A DNA stretch of 64,000 nt, taken from the NCBI GenBank assembly GCA_002840095.1, contig PGZL01000008.1, positions 124,001 through 188,000 of the forward strand, read 5' to 3'. Source of the DNA: Gammaproteobacteria bacterium HGW-Gammaproteobacteria-1 (GTDB taxonomy: Bacteria > Pseudomonadota > Gammaproteobacteria > Thiohalomonadales > Thiohalomonadaceae). Positions within the stretch are counted from its first letter, which is position 1, and each line of letters opens with the position of its first letter. Below the pieces are notes generated by a model. The model saw only the letters and a program-made list of their open reading frames with translations, was not told the origin of the DNA and did not search any database. The position numbers and the translations under genes were made by a program. Shown here in pieces: positions 1 to 7,848 of the stretch.

Positions 1-11
1 GAGGAATGGCT

Positions 12-548
12 ATGGCGTGGGAATTTTTATACAGCGTGCGGCGTGAATTTCAGGGGGACAGCAATTGGGGCGATATGTACATGAAGTCCGCCGACAACAA
101 GGCGTGGGAGTGGCTGTGTTACACCTATGAGCTGCCGTGGAAGGCTGATGCCGCCGGCAAGAGCATTAACAAGAAGAGCCGCGTGGAGATGGGTGTCTAT
201 GAACTCCGCGTACGAACGGATGGAAAATCCCGTGATCAGGGTGGTAAAGGCTGGCGCTTGGAATTGCGAAACACCAAACACCGAGATAACGTTCAAATCC
301 ACCGGGCGGCGCCCAGCATGTATATCGAAGGCTGCATCCTCCCCGTGCATTTCAACACGTTTTCGGCTTCCACAATACGAAAAGGTGATCGCTTGATCCG
401 GTCGAAATCCATTGAACTTATGGACAAGATACAATCGCGTTGGTCGACGCTTTTGAACAGTGGCACGGTGACAGGTGCCCCGACGCTGTGCATCGCCGAG
501 ACCCTACCTGCCGAGTTGTCGACCAACCGGAGTCATGCCCATGCGTAA
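12..548 (+). CDS. DUF5675 family protein
   Basis: The protein is about 178 aa. Its middle part has the DUF5675 pattern: a GVYELRV segment, a GWRLELRNTKHRDNVQIH stretch (residues about 85-100) and then EGCILP. This resembles the 'IRIHxGN...EGCIL' core of DUF5675 proteins, which are often linked to peptidoglycan or phage/T6SS-type contexts. I start at the second ATG (12) because GAGGA at 1-5 is correctly spaced for it, whereas the ATG at 6 directly abuts that motif. The stop overlaps the start of the next gene by 8 nt, so the two are probably translationally coupled. Enzymatic function is not shown by the sequence; an effector role is only an inference. Confidence 0.6.
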   Translation: MAWEFLYSVRREFQGDSNWGDMYMKSADNKAWEWLCYTYELPWKADAAGKSINKKSRVEMGVYELRVRTDGKSRDQGGKGWRLELRNTKHRDNVQIHRAAPSMYIEGCILPVHFNTFSASTIRKGDRLIRSKSIELMDKIQSRWSTLLNSGTVTGAPTLCIAETLPAELSTNRSHAHA

Positions 549-1086
549 ATCAAAATACTTGTACCTGCCGTGGTTTGTGTTGTCACTGCTCACGTCTTCC
601 CTTGCCTTCGGTGGGGAACCTCTTCCGAACAATCGGTATGAGGACGGCATCACGTTGACGATTACGAGCAAGCCATTTGATCCCAAAGCACATGCCATTA
701 AAAAATGTGAATATGCGATTTGTGTCATTGATGGTCGATTCATTTATGGGGGCAATGGGGATATTCCGAAAGAGGAGGTGGCAAGCCTTGTGTTCGAACA
801 AAACGGCAAAACGATTAAACTAGATGTCTCCTCAATGTATGACACGGGCGTGAACAACGCAAATATCAAACAACACATATCTGTTACCAAATGGGGTAGG
901 AGTTCTTATCAGCTGGTAGGTTACTTTAGCGATGGCGACGATACCTATATCGGCAGATGGCTCGTTTCTCCAGATGGCGCTATACGACATTATCTAGGTG
1001 ATTACGAAACGCTCGTCAGTTTGACGACCAAAGTGCAACGAGACTATGGGCTGCCCAGTACGACCGGCCCTGACAGTAACCAATAA
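541..1086 (+). CDS. Secreted protein of unknown function, coupled to the DUF5675 gene
   Basis: The protein is 181 aa with an N-terminal signal peptide (MRKSK, then a hydrophobic stretch, cleavage probably after LAFG near residue 19). I do not recognise the family. The mature part has two nearby Cys residues in KKCEYAICV that could form a disulphide. The start at 541 is supported by CGGAG at 528-532, 8 nt upstream, and it overlaps the DUF5675 stop. A small exported protein encoded immediately downstream of a DUF5675 protein fits an immunity protein or partner, but this is inference. Confidence 0.55.
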   Translation: MRKSKYLYLPWFVLSLLTSSLAFGGEPLPNNRYEDGITLTITSKPFDPKAHAIKKCEYAICVIDGRFIYGGNGDIPKEEVASLVFEQNGKTIKLDVSSMYDTGVNNANIKQHISVTKWGRSSYQLVGYFSDGDDTYIGRWLVSPDGAIRHYLGDYETLVSLTTKVQRDYGLPSTTGPDSNQ

Positions 1087-1229
1087 CTATTAATCGCCCC
1101 CCGCCGTGCAAGGTCAAGTCAAGCCATCACTATTAAATCGAACCATAACGCCAATGCTGTTCTTGTTGGGGGGCGTTAGTGATTTGCCGGTGTGTCGGCA
1201 TTTCAATACAGAATGGCAAGCGCAGATTA

Positions 1230-2105
1230 ATGTGCCCTCATCGTAGTTTCAGTATTAAAACATTTCTGCTAACTGCCCTCACAGGCTGCGTTCTTGCAGC
1301 CTGTGTGTCCAAGCCAGCTGTACAGCTGCGCTGGGATGCGCAAGCCCACAGTGTATATCACTTCGCCAGCGAGAATTTCCCGCAAGAAATGGATATAGAC
1401 GTGGGCGCCATGCTGGCGAACCCGGCTTTGTTGCAGGCCAAGATCAACGAACTCAAATCGCTGCCACTAGATCCGCACTCCTTTCCGATCCAATTGAAGA
1501 TGGAGCCGGAGGCCCATGGGCAGGCCAGCGTGCTGGCCAAAAACAGGCGTGTCGATTATCCCGGTCAAGCGAGCGACGAAGGCGAACAGCGACGCCGGGA
1601 AATGCAGGAAGCAACAATCGGCCTGGTCCAACTGAATACCATCATCGACCAATATGGCGTAAACCAGAATCATTTTATAAAGCCGTTGCAAAATAACCTG
1701 GTGAACATGATGTTCCGAGTGCCGGACTATCCGGTTACAGTCGGCGAGCACTGGCAGATCCCGGTAGTCCTTTCGTCCCTCAACACCCCCTTTCTTGCTG
1801 ATCGTGCCCATCGAGACAATAAAGTGTGGATTAAGTCCATAAGCAATGATCCAGTGGCCGGGAGAGTGGCGGAGATTGTCTATCTATTGCAGGAGAAGAT
1901 ATCTGGGAAACGTCAACATTTCACAACGGAGCCCGCCACTCCGTTTGAGGTGAGTGCTACGTACTTTGCGGTCGGTGAGTATCAAATCGAAGGACATAAG
2001 TGGTTAAGCTATGTCGGCCGCCTGGACACAACAGTTGAATCATTTCGTACGGTAAGTCTGATTGCATTGGCACCAGTTGATGCCTCGAACAGGGATCCCA
2101 AATGA
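1230..2105 (+). CDS. Putative lipoprotein, paralogue of the next gene
   Basis: The protein is 291 aa. A lipoprotein signal runs from Met at 1230 through FLLTALTGCVLAAC, giving a lipobox with the modified Cys near residue 25. A GTG at 1179 is in frame upstream but would make the signal unusually long. No known family is recognised. It shares segments with the following protein: both have an 'EIDV/DIDVG' region, a 'LKxLPL' segment and a 'VGEHWQIPV / VGDHWQLPV' segment. Its stop overlaps the ATG of the next gene (2102), so the pair is a translationally coupled tandem duplication. The role is unknown. Confidence 0.6.
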   Translation: MCPHRSFSIKTFLLTALTGCVLAACVSKPAVQLRWDAQAHSVYHFASENFPQEMDIDVGAMLANPALLQAKINELKSLPLDPHSFPIQLKMEPEAHGQASVLAKNRRVDYPGQASDEGEQRRREMQEATIGLVQLNTIIDQYGVNQNHFIKPLQNNLVNMMFRVPDYPVTVGEHWQIPVVLSSLNTPFLADRAHRDNKVWIKSISNDPVAGRVAEIVYLLQEKISGKRQHFTTEPATPFEVSATYFAVGEYQIEGHKWLSYVGRLDTTVESFRTVSLIALAPVDASNRDPK

Positions 2106-2965
2106 AACTGGCTGCATATGCTGTCCTGCTCACGATGATGGTCGCCACGGGCCCGGCCCAGGCGGTGGAATTGGTCTGGCATCCGGAAGTCCTCGATAAA
2201 CTGGAATATGCCGCAGCAGCGGAAATCGACGTCTCCGGGTTGCTTGGCGAGCTGAATACAGAAGAGTGGCAAACGAATCAATCTGCATACCTGGCAGCCA
2301 TCGATCGACTCAAACAGCTGCCTTTGCCAGATATGTACTTGCACCATCGCGCGCATTTTAAGGCGCTCGATAACGGCAAAGCGATACGCGTGCAACTGGT
2401 AGGCGTGCCGGTGACGTTTAATGAAGAACCTAAAGATGAACATGAAATGGACATGCGTGACCGTATTGATGCGTTCACCAATGCCATTATGTTGCAAGGT
2501 GACATGGACCTGTCGGGCAACAGCGCTGACCTGACATTCTATCGCTTATCCAGCGAGAGAAATATCATGACGCAGTTCTTTTATCTGCCAAACGGCGAGA
2601 TCAGTGTCGGTGATCACTGGCAACTGCCGGTGCAGTATATTGAATTGGGGCCAGGCATTTTCGTCCAGTCTTCCTCCAGACATAACCAGGTAACCCTGGC
2701 AGAGCTAAAGCAGACTCCAGCGGGTACTGTCGCTGTGCTGCACTACCTCGTCAGTGAACAAGTCGATGGCTATTTGGAGCGCGTCGCCAATACTGACAAA
2801 GGCCGTCCTCCCTTTGGTCTGAAGATGGCGTGTTTCGGTTATGGTGAATTTCTTGTTGAGAAGGGTCATTGGCTGCGGCAAGTCCTAATCTTGTCCTACG
2901 ATGGAAAGGGGCAGGCCAGCGGGCTGCACAAACAACACTTGTTTGCCTTACAGCTTAAGCAATGA
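2102..2965 (+). CDS. Exported protein, paralogue of the preceding lipoprotein
   Basis: The protein is 287 aa with a signal peptide ending in PAQA (about residue 21), so it is probably periplasmic rather than a lipoprotein. It aligns with the upstream lipoprotein over most of its length (for example FYLPNGEISVGDHWQLPV against FRVPDYPVTVGEHWQIPV). The start codon overlaps the upstream stop by 4 nt. A strong hairpin terminator follows at 2982. Function is not recognisable; one copy tethered to a membrane and one soluble suggests partners, but that is inference. Confidence 0.6.
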   Translation: MKLAAYAVLLTMMVATGPAQAVELVWHPEVLDKLEYAAAAEIDVSGLLGELNTEEWQTNQSAYLAAIDRLKQLPLPDMYLHHRAHFKALDNGKAIRVQLVGVPVTFNEEPKDEHEMDMRDRIDAFTNAIMLQGDMDLSGNSADLTFYRLSSERNIMTQFFYLPNGEISVGDHWQLPVQYIELGPGIFVQSSSRHNQVTLAELKQTPAGTVAVLHYLVSEQVDGYLERVANTDKGRPPFGLKMACFGYGEFLVEKGHWLRQVLILSYDGKGQASGLHKQHLFALQLKQ

Positions 2966-2981
2966 TCAATGAAATGAAGAC

Positions 2982-3008
2982 GGGGGCCATCGGCCCCCTT
3001 CTTCTTTC
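2982..3008 (+). terminator. Rho-independent terminator of the 1.2-3.0 kb gene pair
   Basis: GGGGGCC (2982-2988), a 3-nt loop, GGCCCCC (2992-2998), then a TTCTTCTTTCT tract. It ends the tandem paralogue pair. Confidence 0.75.
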
Positions 3009-3022
3009 TGCGGTCAGAGAAT

Positions 3023-3120
3023 CTCAGCGATAGCGTGTTGAACACGCACACGCACACACCCTGTTTGCTGAACGCGACCACGTCGTAGAGCTGGGTGATG
3101 CCTGTCCTGCTCCGTGCCGG
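3023..3120 (-). pseudogene. Relic of a DUF411 gene 3' end (copy A)
   Basis: These 98 bp match the 3' end of the intact DUF411 gene at 12577-13050 (coding for ...QPYDVVAFDKQGARVFNSYR), but carry insertions that break the frame. It lies just past a terminator, as copy B does at 4656, and the terminator-proximal sequences of A and B (TTCTT..TCTGCG.TCA) are also alike. Only the last ~30 codons survive. This is a dead fragment, not a gene. Confidence 0.7.
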
Positions 3121-3248
3121 CCCCAGGATCTCTGCATATTTCCATGTCATTCCATTCCTTGGCCCCGCCATGGGGCGCCTGTGCCGGTTATGCGGCGCCC
3201 ACCTGAGGGTTGACAGCCGTGCCGGGGACGGCCAAACTGGCTGCAATA

Positions 3249-3264
3249 TATACCGACCGGTCTA
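3249..3264. promoter_or_regulatory. TetR-type operator just upstream of the TetR gene
   Basis: TATACCGACCGGTCTA differs at only two positions from TAGACCGACCGGTCGA at 3893-3908. The shared ACCGACCGGTC core is typical of NemR/AcuR-like TetR operators. It ends 3 nt before the start codon of the regulator, so it should give autorepression. Confidence 0.65.
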
Positions 3265-3267
3265 TTT

Positions 3268-3873
3268 ATGCCCGAGTACAGCGACAAGGCCCTGCAAACC
3301 CGCGACCGCATCCTGCGTTCTGCCGTGGATCTGTTCTATCAGCACGGCTACAACGCCACCGGGCTGGAGCGGGTGATCGGCGCGGCCGGGGTGGTGAAGG
3401 GCAATTTCTATTACTACTTCAAGAGCAAGGAGGCACTGGCGGTAGAGGCGCTGCGCTGGCATCGGGAGCGGGTTGCCCGTGAACTGGGCGTAGACAGCGG
3501 GTTGGGCGGCGGCAGTCCGCTGCAGCGGCTTTTCACCCTGCTCGAGGGGATACGGGAGCAGGTGGTGGGCGAAGGGCGTGATTGCGAGGTTCGCGGCTGC
3601 TTTTTCGGCAACCTGGCCTTGGAGATGAGCGCCGCGAGCGAGGAAGTGCGGCAGGAGTTGGCCGTGATTTTCGACAATCTGCGTGCCCTCATGGCAGACC
3701 TGATAGCCCAGGCGCAGCAGGCGGGCGAGGTATCTGCGGCCATAGAGCCCGCCAAGACGGCGGCAATGGTGTTGAGCCTGTTGGAGGGCGCCGTGCTGTT
3801 GAGCAAGACCGCCCGGAACCCGGCGGAGGTCGACGGCGCGCTCGATTTCATTCGCGGCTACCTGACACGTTAA
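3268..3873 (+). CDS. TetR/AcrR family transcriptional regulator
   Basis: The protein is 201 aa. The N-terminal HTH (residues about 10-57) has the TetR hallmark: RDRILRSAVDLFYQHGYNATGLERVI, then AGVVKGNFYYYFKSKEAL. The C-terminal ligand-binding part holds CEVRGCFFGN, similar to the NemR/AcuR type (TetR_C with a Cys pair). No Shine-Dalgarno is visible: an operator sits immediately upstream, so translation may be leaderless. A second near-identical operator at 3893 lies before the AhpD-like gene, so this regulator probably represses itself and that gene. A reactive Cys suggests electrophile or redox sensing, by inference. Confidence 0.85.
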   Translation: MPEYSDKALQTRDRILRSAVDLFYQHGYNATGLERVIGAAGVVKGNFYYYFKSKEALAVEALRWHRERVARELGVDSGLGGGSPLQRLFTLLEGIREQVVGEGRDCEVRGCFFGNLALEMSAASEEVRQELAVIFDNLRALMADLIAQAQQAGEVSAAIEPAKTAAMVLSLLEGAVLLSKTARNPAEVDGALDFIRGYLTR

Positions 3874-3892
3874 AAATTTTTTGCCCCTAAAA

Positions 3893-3908
3893 TAGACCGA
3901 CCGGTCGA
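3893..3908. promoter_or_regulatory. Second TetR-type operator, upstream of the AhpD-like gene
   Basis: TAGACCGACCGGTCGA, a near copy of the operator at 3249. It sits between the TetR stop and the AhpD-like gene, so the latter has its own regulated promoter. Confidence 0.65.
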
Positions 3909-3994
3909 CCGAAACGACGATCCGGCGGGATGGGACAGGATTTATCCACCGGGTGGGCACGCCCCACCCTTCAACAAGCGACAAGGAGATAACC

Positions 3995-4549
3995 ATGAAC
4001 GAACAAGTCCGTCCGCTGCTGCAGCCGGTTCCCCCCGCGGAAGACGCCGGCCGTGTCGATGCCATCTTCGCCGGGATCAAGGAGCGCTTCGGGTTCGTGC
4101 CCGACGGCCTGCGCCTGTACAGCCTCAGTCCCGCGTTGCTGGAGAACTTCCTGGCCAACGTCGGCTATTTCATGGCCCACCAGCGCCTGAGCCAGAAGCT
4201 GCTGGGCATGATCCGCTACCTGGGTTCGGCGCGGGTCGATTGTGCGTTCTGCATCGATTTCAATGAGGCCTATCTCGCCCAGCTGGGTGCCGACCTTGAC
4301 CAGGTACGGGCCGCGCGCAGCGATATCGCCAGGGCGCCGGTGGAGCCGGGTGAGCTGCCCCTGTTGCGTCTGGCGATGAAGGGTTTGGAGGCGCCGGAGG
4401 CGGTGGGCGAGGCAGATCTGGCGGTGGCACGCGCCCACGGCTGGACCGATCGCGACCTGTTCGACGTGGTCGCCATCGCAGCCCACAACCGCTTTTTCAC
4501 CACACTGCTCAAGACCTTCAAGGTCGAGCACCAGGGTGCCTACGCGTGA
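3995..4549 (+). CDS. AhpD-like / carboxymuconolactone decarboxylase family protein
   Basis: The protein is 184 aa. A CxxC motif (VDCAFCIDFN, about residues 73-82) followed by a helical region with HNRFFT near the C-terminus is typical of the AhpD-like alkylhydroperoxidase / CMD family. Members reduce peroxides via the Cys pair or act on small organic substrates. The start is fixed by AAGGAG at 3983-3988. A TetR-type operator lies about 90 nt upstream. With the redox-type regulator next door, a role in handling an electrophile or peroxide is likely; the exact substrate is unknown. Confidence 0.8.
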   Translation: MNEQVRPLLQPVPPAEDAGRVDAIFAGIKERFGFVPDGLRLYSLSPALLENFLANVGYFMAHQRLSQKLLGMIRYLGSARVDCAFCIDFNEAYLAQLGADLDQVRAARSDIARAPVEPGELPLLRLAMKGLEAPEAVGEADLAVARAHGWTDRDLFDVVAIAAHNRFFTTLLKTFKVEHQGAYA

Positions 4550-4608
4550 CCGGCACCGGTGGTCATCCGCAAAGGAGCAGTCAGGTAAGTTTCGACCAGG
4601 CAATGTAA

Positions 4609-4640
4609 GAAGAAGGGGGCTGCGGCCCTCTTCTTTTTTC
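4609..4640 (+). terminator. Rho-independent terminator after the AhpD-like gene
   Basis: A stem formed by GAAGAAGGGGGC and GGCCCTCTTC, followed by TTTTTT. It could work in both directions. Confidence 0.75.
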
Positions 4641-4655
4641 TGCGATCAAAAAAAT

Positions 4656-4742
4656 TCAGCGGTAGCTGTTGAAGACGCGCACGCCCTGTTTGTCGAATGC
4701 GACCACGTCATAGGGTCTGGGTGATGCCGTCCTGCTCAATGC
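4656..4742 (-). pseudogene. Relic of a DUF411 gene 3' end (copy B)
   Basis: These 87 bp match the last codons of the intact DUF411 gene (12577-13050). The reading ...FDKQGVRVFNSYR-stop is intact, several differences are synonymous, and a single inserted base breaks the frame further in. The upstream part of the gene is gone. It sits directly behind a terminator like copy A at 3023. Confidence 0.75.
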
Positions 4743-4802
4743 GAAAAGGGCTAGCCCCGTCTGTCGCCGGCTTTCCAGGTCATGGGCGCTGTCCTCGATG
4801 AA

Positions 4803-6659
4803 CTACAGCGGCCATACGATGAGCAGCAGAGGCACCGCCACCACCACCACCAGGATCTCCAGCGGCACGCCCAGTTTCCAGTAGTCGCCGAAGCGGAAGC
4901 CGCCCGGTCCCAGGATCAGGGTGTTGTTCTGGTGACCGATCGGCGTCAGGAAGGCGCAGGAGGCGCCGATTGCCACCGCCATCAGGAAAGAGTCTGCGCT
5001 GACGCCCAGCGCCGCGGCGGTACCGATGGCGATCGGGCACATCACGGCGGCCGTGGCGGCGTTGTTCATGAGGTCGGACAGGAACATGGTGACGACGAGG
5101 ATCAGTACCAGGCCGACCACTGCATGGCCCTGGGCCACGTTGTCGAGCATGAAGCGGGCGATCAGATCGGCGGTGCCGGTCGACTCCATTGCGCCGGCGA
5201 CAGGAATCAGCGCTCCCAACAGCACGATCACCGGCCAATCGATGGCCTCGTACACGGCGCGCGGCGGCACGGTGCGCAGCGCCATCGACGCCAGCACACC
5301 GGCGGTGAACGAAATCGCCGCCGGCAACAGGCCAAAGGCGGCCCCGCCTACCGCCAGCGCCATGATGATACCGGCTTCCCACGCCTTGCGCCGGTTCGGT
5401 ATGCGCAGCTCACGTTCGGCCAGCGGCACGCAGCCGTTGTCGGCAGCGAACTCCGAAATCGCCTCGGGCGGCCCCTGCATCAGCAGCAGATCGCCCGACT
5501 GGAGCGCCACCGAGCGCAAGCGCTTCGTCGAGCGCCGCCCCTGGCGCGACAGCGCGAGCAGGTTCAAGCCGTAGCGCGTGCGCAGCAAGATGTCGCTGGC
5601 CGAACGGCCGACCAGCGCGGCCCCCGGCAGCACAGCGAGCTCCATCAGGACGATATCCCCCGAAGTCACTGCGTTGTCCCGCTCCTTATCGGCCTTCTCA
5701 CTTTTCGCTTTCGCGTCCGCCGCATCCTCGCCCGTTGCCGCGTCGGTAGCTTCATCCTTTACCGGCGGCTCCACCGCCTCCTCGAGCGCCAGCCCGAGGG
5801 TGGACAGCACACTCGCCAATGCCTCGGCGTCGGCCTCGATGACCAGGATGTCGCCAGCTCGTGCCTTGCGCCGCGGATTGGGCGCGTTCAAACGAACGCC
5901 GCCATGGACCATACCGATGATCTGCGCGTCGCTCTCCTCCAGCGCCGCCTCAATCTCGCGCAGGTTCATACCGACCGCCTTGCTGTCTTCCGGCACCCGC
6001 GCCTCGGTGATGTAGGCGCCCGACTCGAATCCCTCGATGCCGGCCTGCTTGCGCGCCGGCACGAAGCGCCAGCCCAGCACGACGACAAAGATCACCCCGG
6101 CCGCGGCAACCGCCAGGCCGACCGGCGCGAAATCGAACATGGCAAAGCTGCCGGCACCGGTCTGGGCGCGGAAACCGGAAACGATGAGGTTGGGAGGGGT
6201 TCCGATCAGCGTCGTCATGCCGCCGAGGATGGTGCCGAAGGCCAGCGGCATCAGCACCTGCCCGGGGGCCAGGTCCAGGCGCCTCGCCAATTGCATCGCC
6301 ACCGGCATCAGCAGCGCCATCGCCCCGACGTTGTTCATGAAACCCGACAGCACCGCACCCAAACCGATCAACGCCGCCATGCTGAGGGCGATGCCGGCCC
6401 GCGCCGGCAACACGACGTGGGTCAGCGCATCAACCGCACCCGAGGTCTGCAGCCCGCGGCTCAGCACCAGCACGCAGGCCACGGTAATCACCGCCGGATG
6501 GCCGAAACCGGAAAAGGCCGCGTTCGCCGGCACCAGACCGGCCAGCACGCAGGCGACCAGCGAACCGGTGGCCACCATGTCGTGGCGCCAGTGGCCCCAG
6601 AGAAACATCGCCACCGTGGCGAACAGGATCACGAGAATAAGCAGTTGGTCGGTCGTCAT
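4803..6659 (-). CDS. SLC13 family permease with two TrkA-C (RCK_C) domains
   Basis: The protein is about 618 aa. N- and C-terminal halves are multi-spanning, with the SLC13/CitMHS-type signatures VLSGFMNNVGAMALLMPVA and GTPPNLIVSGF near residues 105-165. Between them (about residues 200-400) are two RCK_C-type domains (YITEARVP...GDILVIEADAE and LLRTRYGLNLLALSR...GDLLLMQG) separated by a charged Ala/Asp/Lys linker. Such proteins transport sulfate, dicarboxylates or other anions. I start at the ATG at 6659; a TTG lies 15 nt upstream and neither has a clear ribosome site. In a sulfur oxidiser, sulfate is a plausible substrate, but this is inference. Confidence 0.8.
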   Translation of the reverse strand: MTTDQLLILVILFATVAMFLWGHWRHDMVATGSLVACVLAGLVPANAAFSGFGHPAVITVACVLVLSRGLQTSGAVDALTHVVLPARAGIALSMAALIGLGAVLSGFMNNVGAMALLMPVAMQLARRLDLAPGQVLMPLAFGTILGGMTTLIGTPPNLIVSGFRAQTGAGSFAMFDFAPVGLAVAAAGVIFVVVLGWRFVPARKQAGIEGFESGAYITEARVPEDSKAVGMNLREIEAALEESDAQIIGMVHGGVRLNAPNPRRKARAGDILVIEADAEALASVLSTLGLALEEAVEPPVKDEATDAATGEDAADAKAKSEKADKERDNAVTSGDIVLMELAVLPGAALVGRSASDILLRTRYGLNLLALSRQGRRSTKRLRSVALQSGDLLLMQGPPEAISEFAADNGCVPLAERELRIPNRRKAWEAGIIMALAVGGAAFGLLPAAISFTAGVLASMALRTVPPRAVYEAIDWPVIVLLGALIPVAGAMESTGTADLIARFMLDNVAQGHAVVGLVLILVVTMFLSDLMNNAATAAVMCPIAIGTAAALGVSADSFLMAVAIGASCAFLTPIGHQNNTLILGPGGFRFGDYWKLGVPLEILVVVVAVPLLLIVWPL

Positions 6660-6882
6660 GGGTATTTGCCGCAATTCACGGGGAAGGCGCCCTTCCTGTC
6701 TCCATAGCTACAAACTACAACATCCCGGCGATGGCTGCTGGAAGACGGAAAAGGTGACAGATTGATTTTCCATACCCAGGCTTAGAACACAGAACCGGTT
6801 AATATAGAGACTGCACAGAGCAGCCACGGCTGCTTGACGGATCGTCACCCTAGTCGGTGGGACATTTCCCAAGGAGGTAGAG

Positions 6883-7320
6883 ATGAACGGACTGAAATGG
6901 ATGTTGGTGCCGCTGTTTCTTGTCCTGGTATCGATGGCTGCATGGGCGGATCAGTCTGCCGATCGGCAACTGGGCGAGAAGCTGGTGCGGGAAGTCTGGG
7001 CCGGGATGAAGACGTCGGATATGGCCGCGATCGATCGCCTCATGGGCGACGGGTTCCAGGCGGTACATGAGTTCGGCGCCTATGACGCCGAGCAGGAAAA
7101 GAAGTTGATCCGGGGGCTCAAGCTCGGCGACTACACGCTCAGCGATATGGTGATCACCCGTAACGGCCCGGTCATCGTGGCGACCTACAAGGTTTCGGTG
7201 GAAGAAGTCATCCAGGGCAAGAAACTGGACAAGAAACCGGCGCCGCGGATGAGCGTCTTCGCGGAAACCGCCCAGGGCTGGGTATGGATCGCACACGCCA
7301 ATCTCAAGGCAATGAAGTAG
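6883..7320 (+). CDS. Exported nuclear-transport-factor-2-like (DUF4440-type) protein
   Basis: The protein is 145 aa with a signal peptide ending at WADQ (about residue 23). The mature part has the NTF2/SnoaL-like layout: a helix with WAGMKTSDMAAIDRLMGDGFQAVHEFGAYD, then strands ending in GWVWIAHANLKAMK. Strong AAGGAGG at 6871 fixes the start. The cone-shaped NTF2 fold binds small molecules; no catalytic residues can be assigned. It is monocistronic. Confidence 0.65.
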   Translation: MNGLKWMLVPLFLVLVSMAAWADQSADRQLGEKLVREVWAGMKTSDMAAIDRLMGDGFQAVHEFGAYDAEQEKKLIRGLKLGDYTLSDMVITRNGPVIVATYKVSVEEVIQGKKLDKKPAPRMSVFAETAQGWVWIAHANLKAMK

Positions 7321-7848
7321 CCTGGGGAAGGCGCAGTAACCTCCAGCAGATTCCAGGTCCGGATAATCTGAAGCATTGAATTGACGGAAGGGAGCCTCGG
7401 GTACCAATACCGGTCAGCTAGCAACACTGCAATATCTGTAGGAGCCGAGTCCTCTCGGCGAAAAGTGCCTGCCCACGGAGTGGGCTCCTACAGCGCTGTA
7501 TTCGCCGGGGTACTCATTGTTGCCGGTCATCAGCTTCGAATCATTGCAGTTGACCTAAATAGCTGTTCTCTATCACCCCTCATCCCGGCCTTGAGAAACG
7601 TGCTCCCTGCGTTTCTAACCGACCAGATCCATGTAGTCGTCTCCCTGTGGGAGAAGGAGCATCCGGTGGACAGCATTTCGGAACAGCTATCCAGTGTATT
7701 TGCCCGGCATCGATAAGCCGGTTTCGTATTCCAGTCCCTGTGGTATTTCAGCGCATCCCGGCGGGTAGTTATTTGTCCTATGTCGACGGCGGCGCTTGTT
7801 TTCTATGCTTGGTGGGTACCTTAGGTCTTTAGTAAGGGTGTCCCACCC
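7321..7848. other. Intergenic region with one REP-like hairpin
   Basis: 528 bp without a supportable gene. It contains the hairpin at 7437-7492 and is otherwise featureless. An AAGGGTG ribosome-site-like sequence at 7833 serves ligD. Confidence 0.5.
7437..7492. repeat. REP-like palindrome
   Basis: TGTAGGAGCC (7437) pairs with GGGCTCCTACA (7482-7492), with an inner CCGAG/CTCGG hairpin. The GTAGGAGC core is the classic gammaproteobacterial REP motif. A related palindrome is at 16190. Confidence 0.7.

Noticed and set aside
1095-1175. Terminator between the first two operons
   Set aside because: CGCCCCCC and GGGGGGCG are about 65 nt apart with no T-run, so too far for a terminator hairpin.
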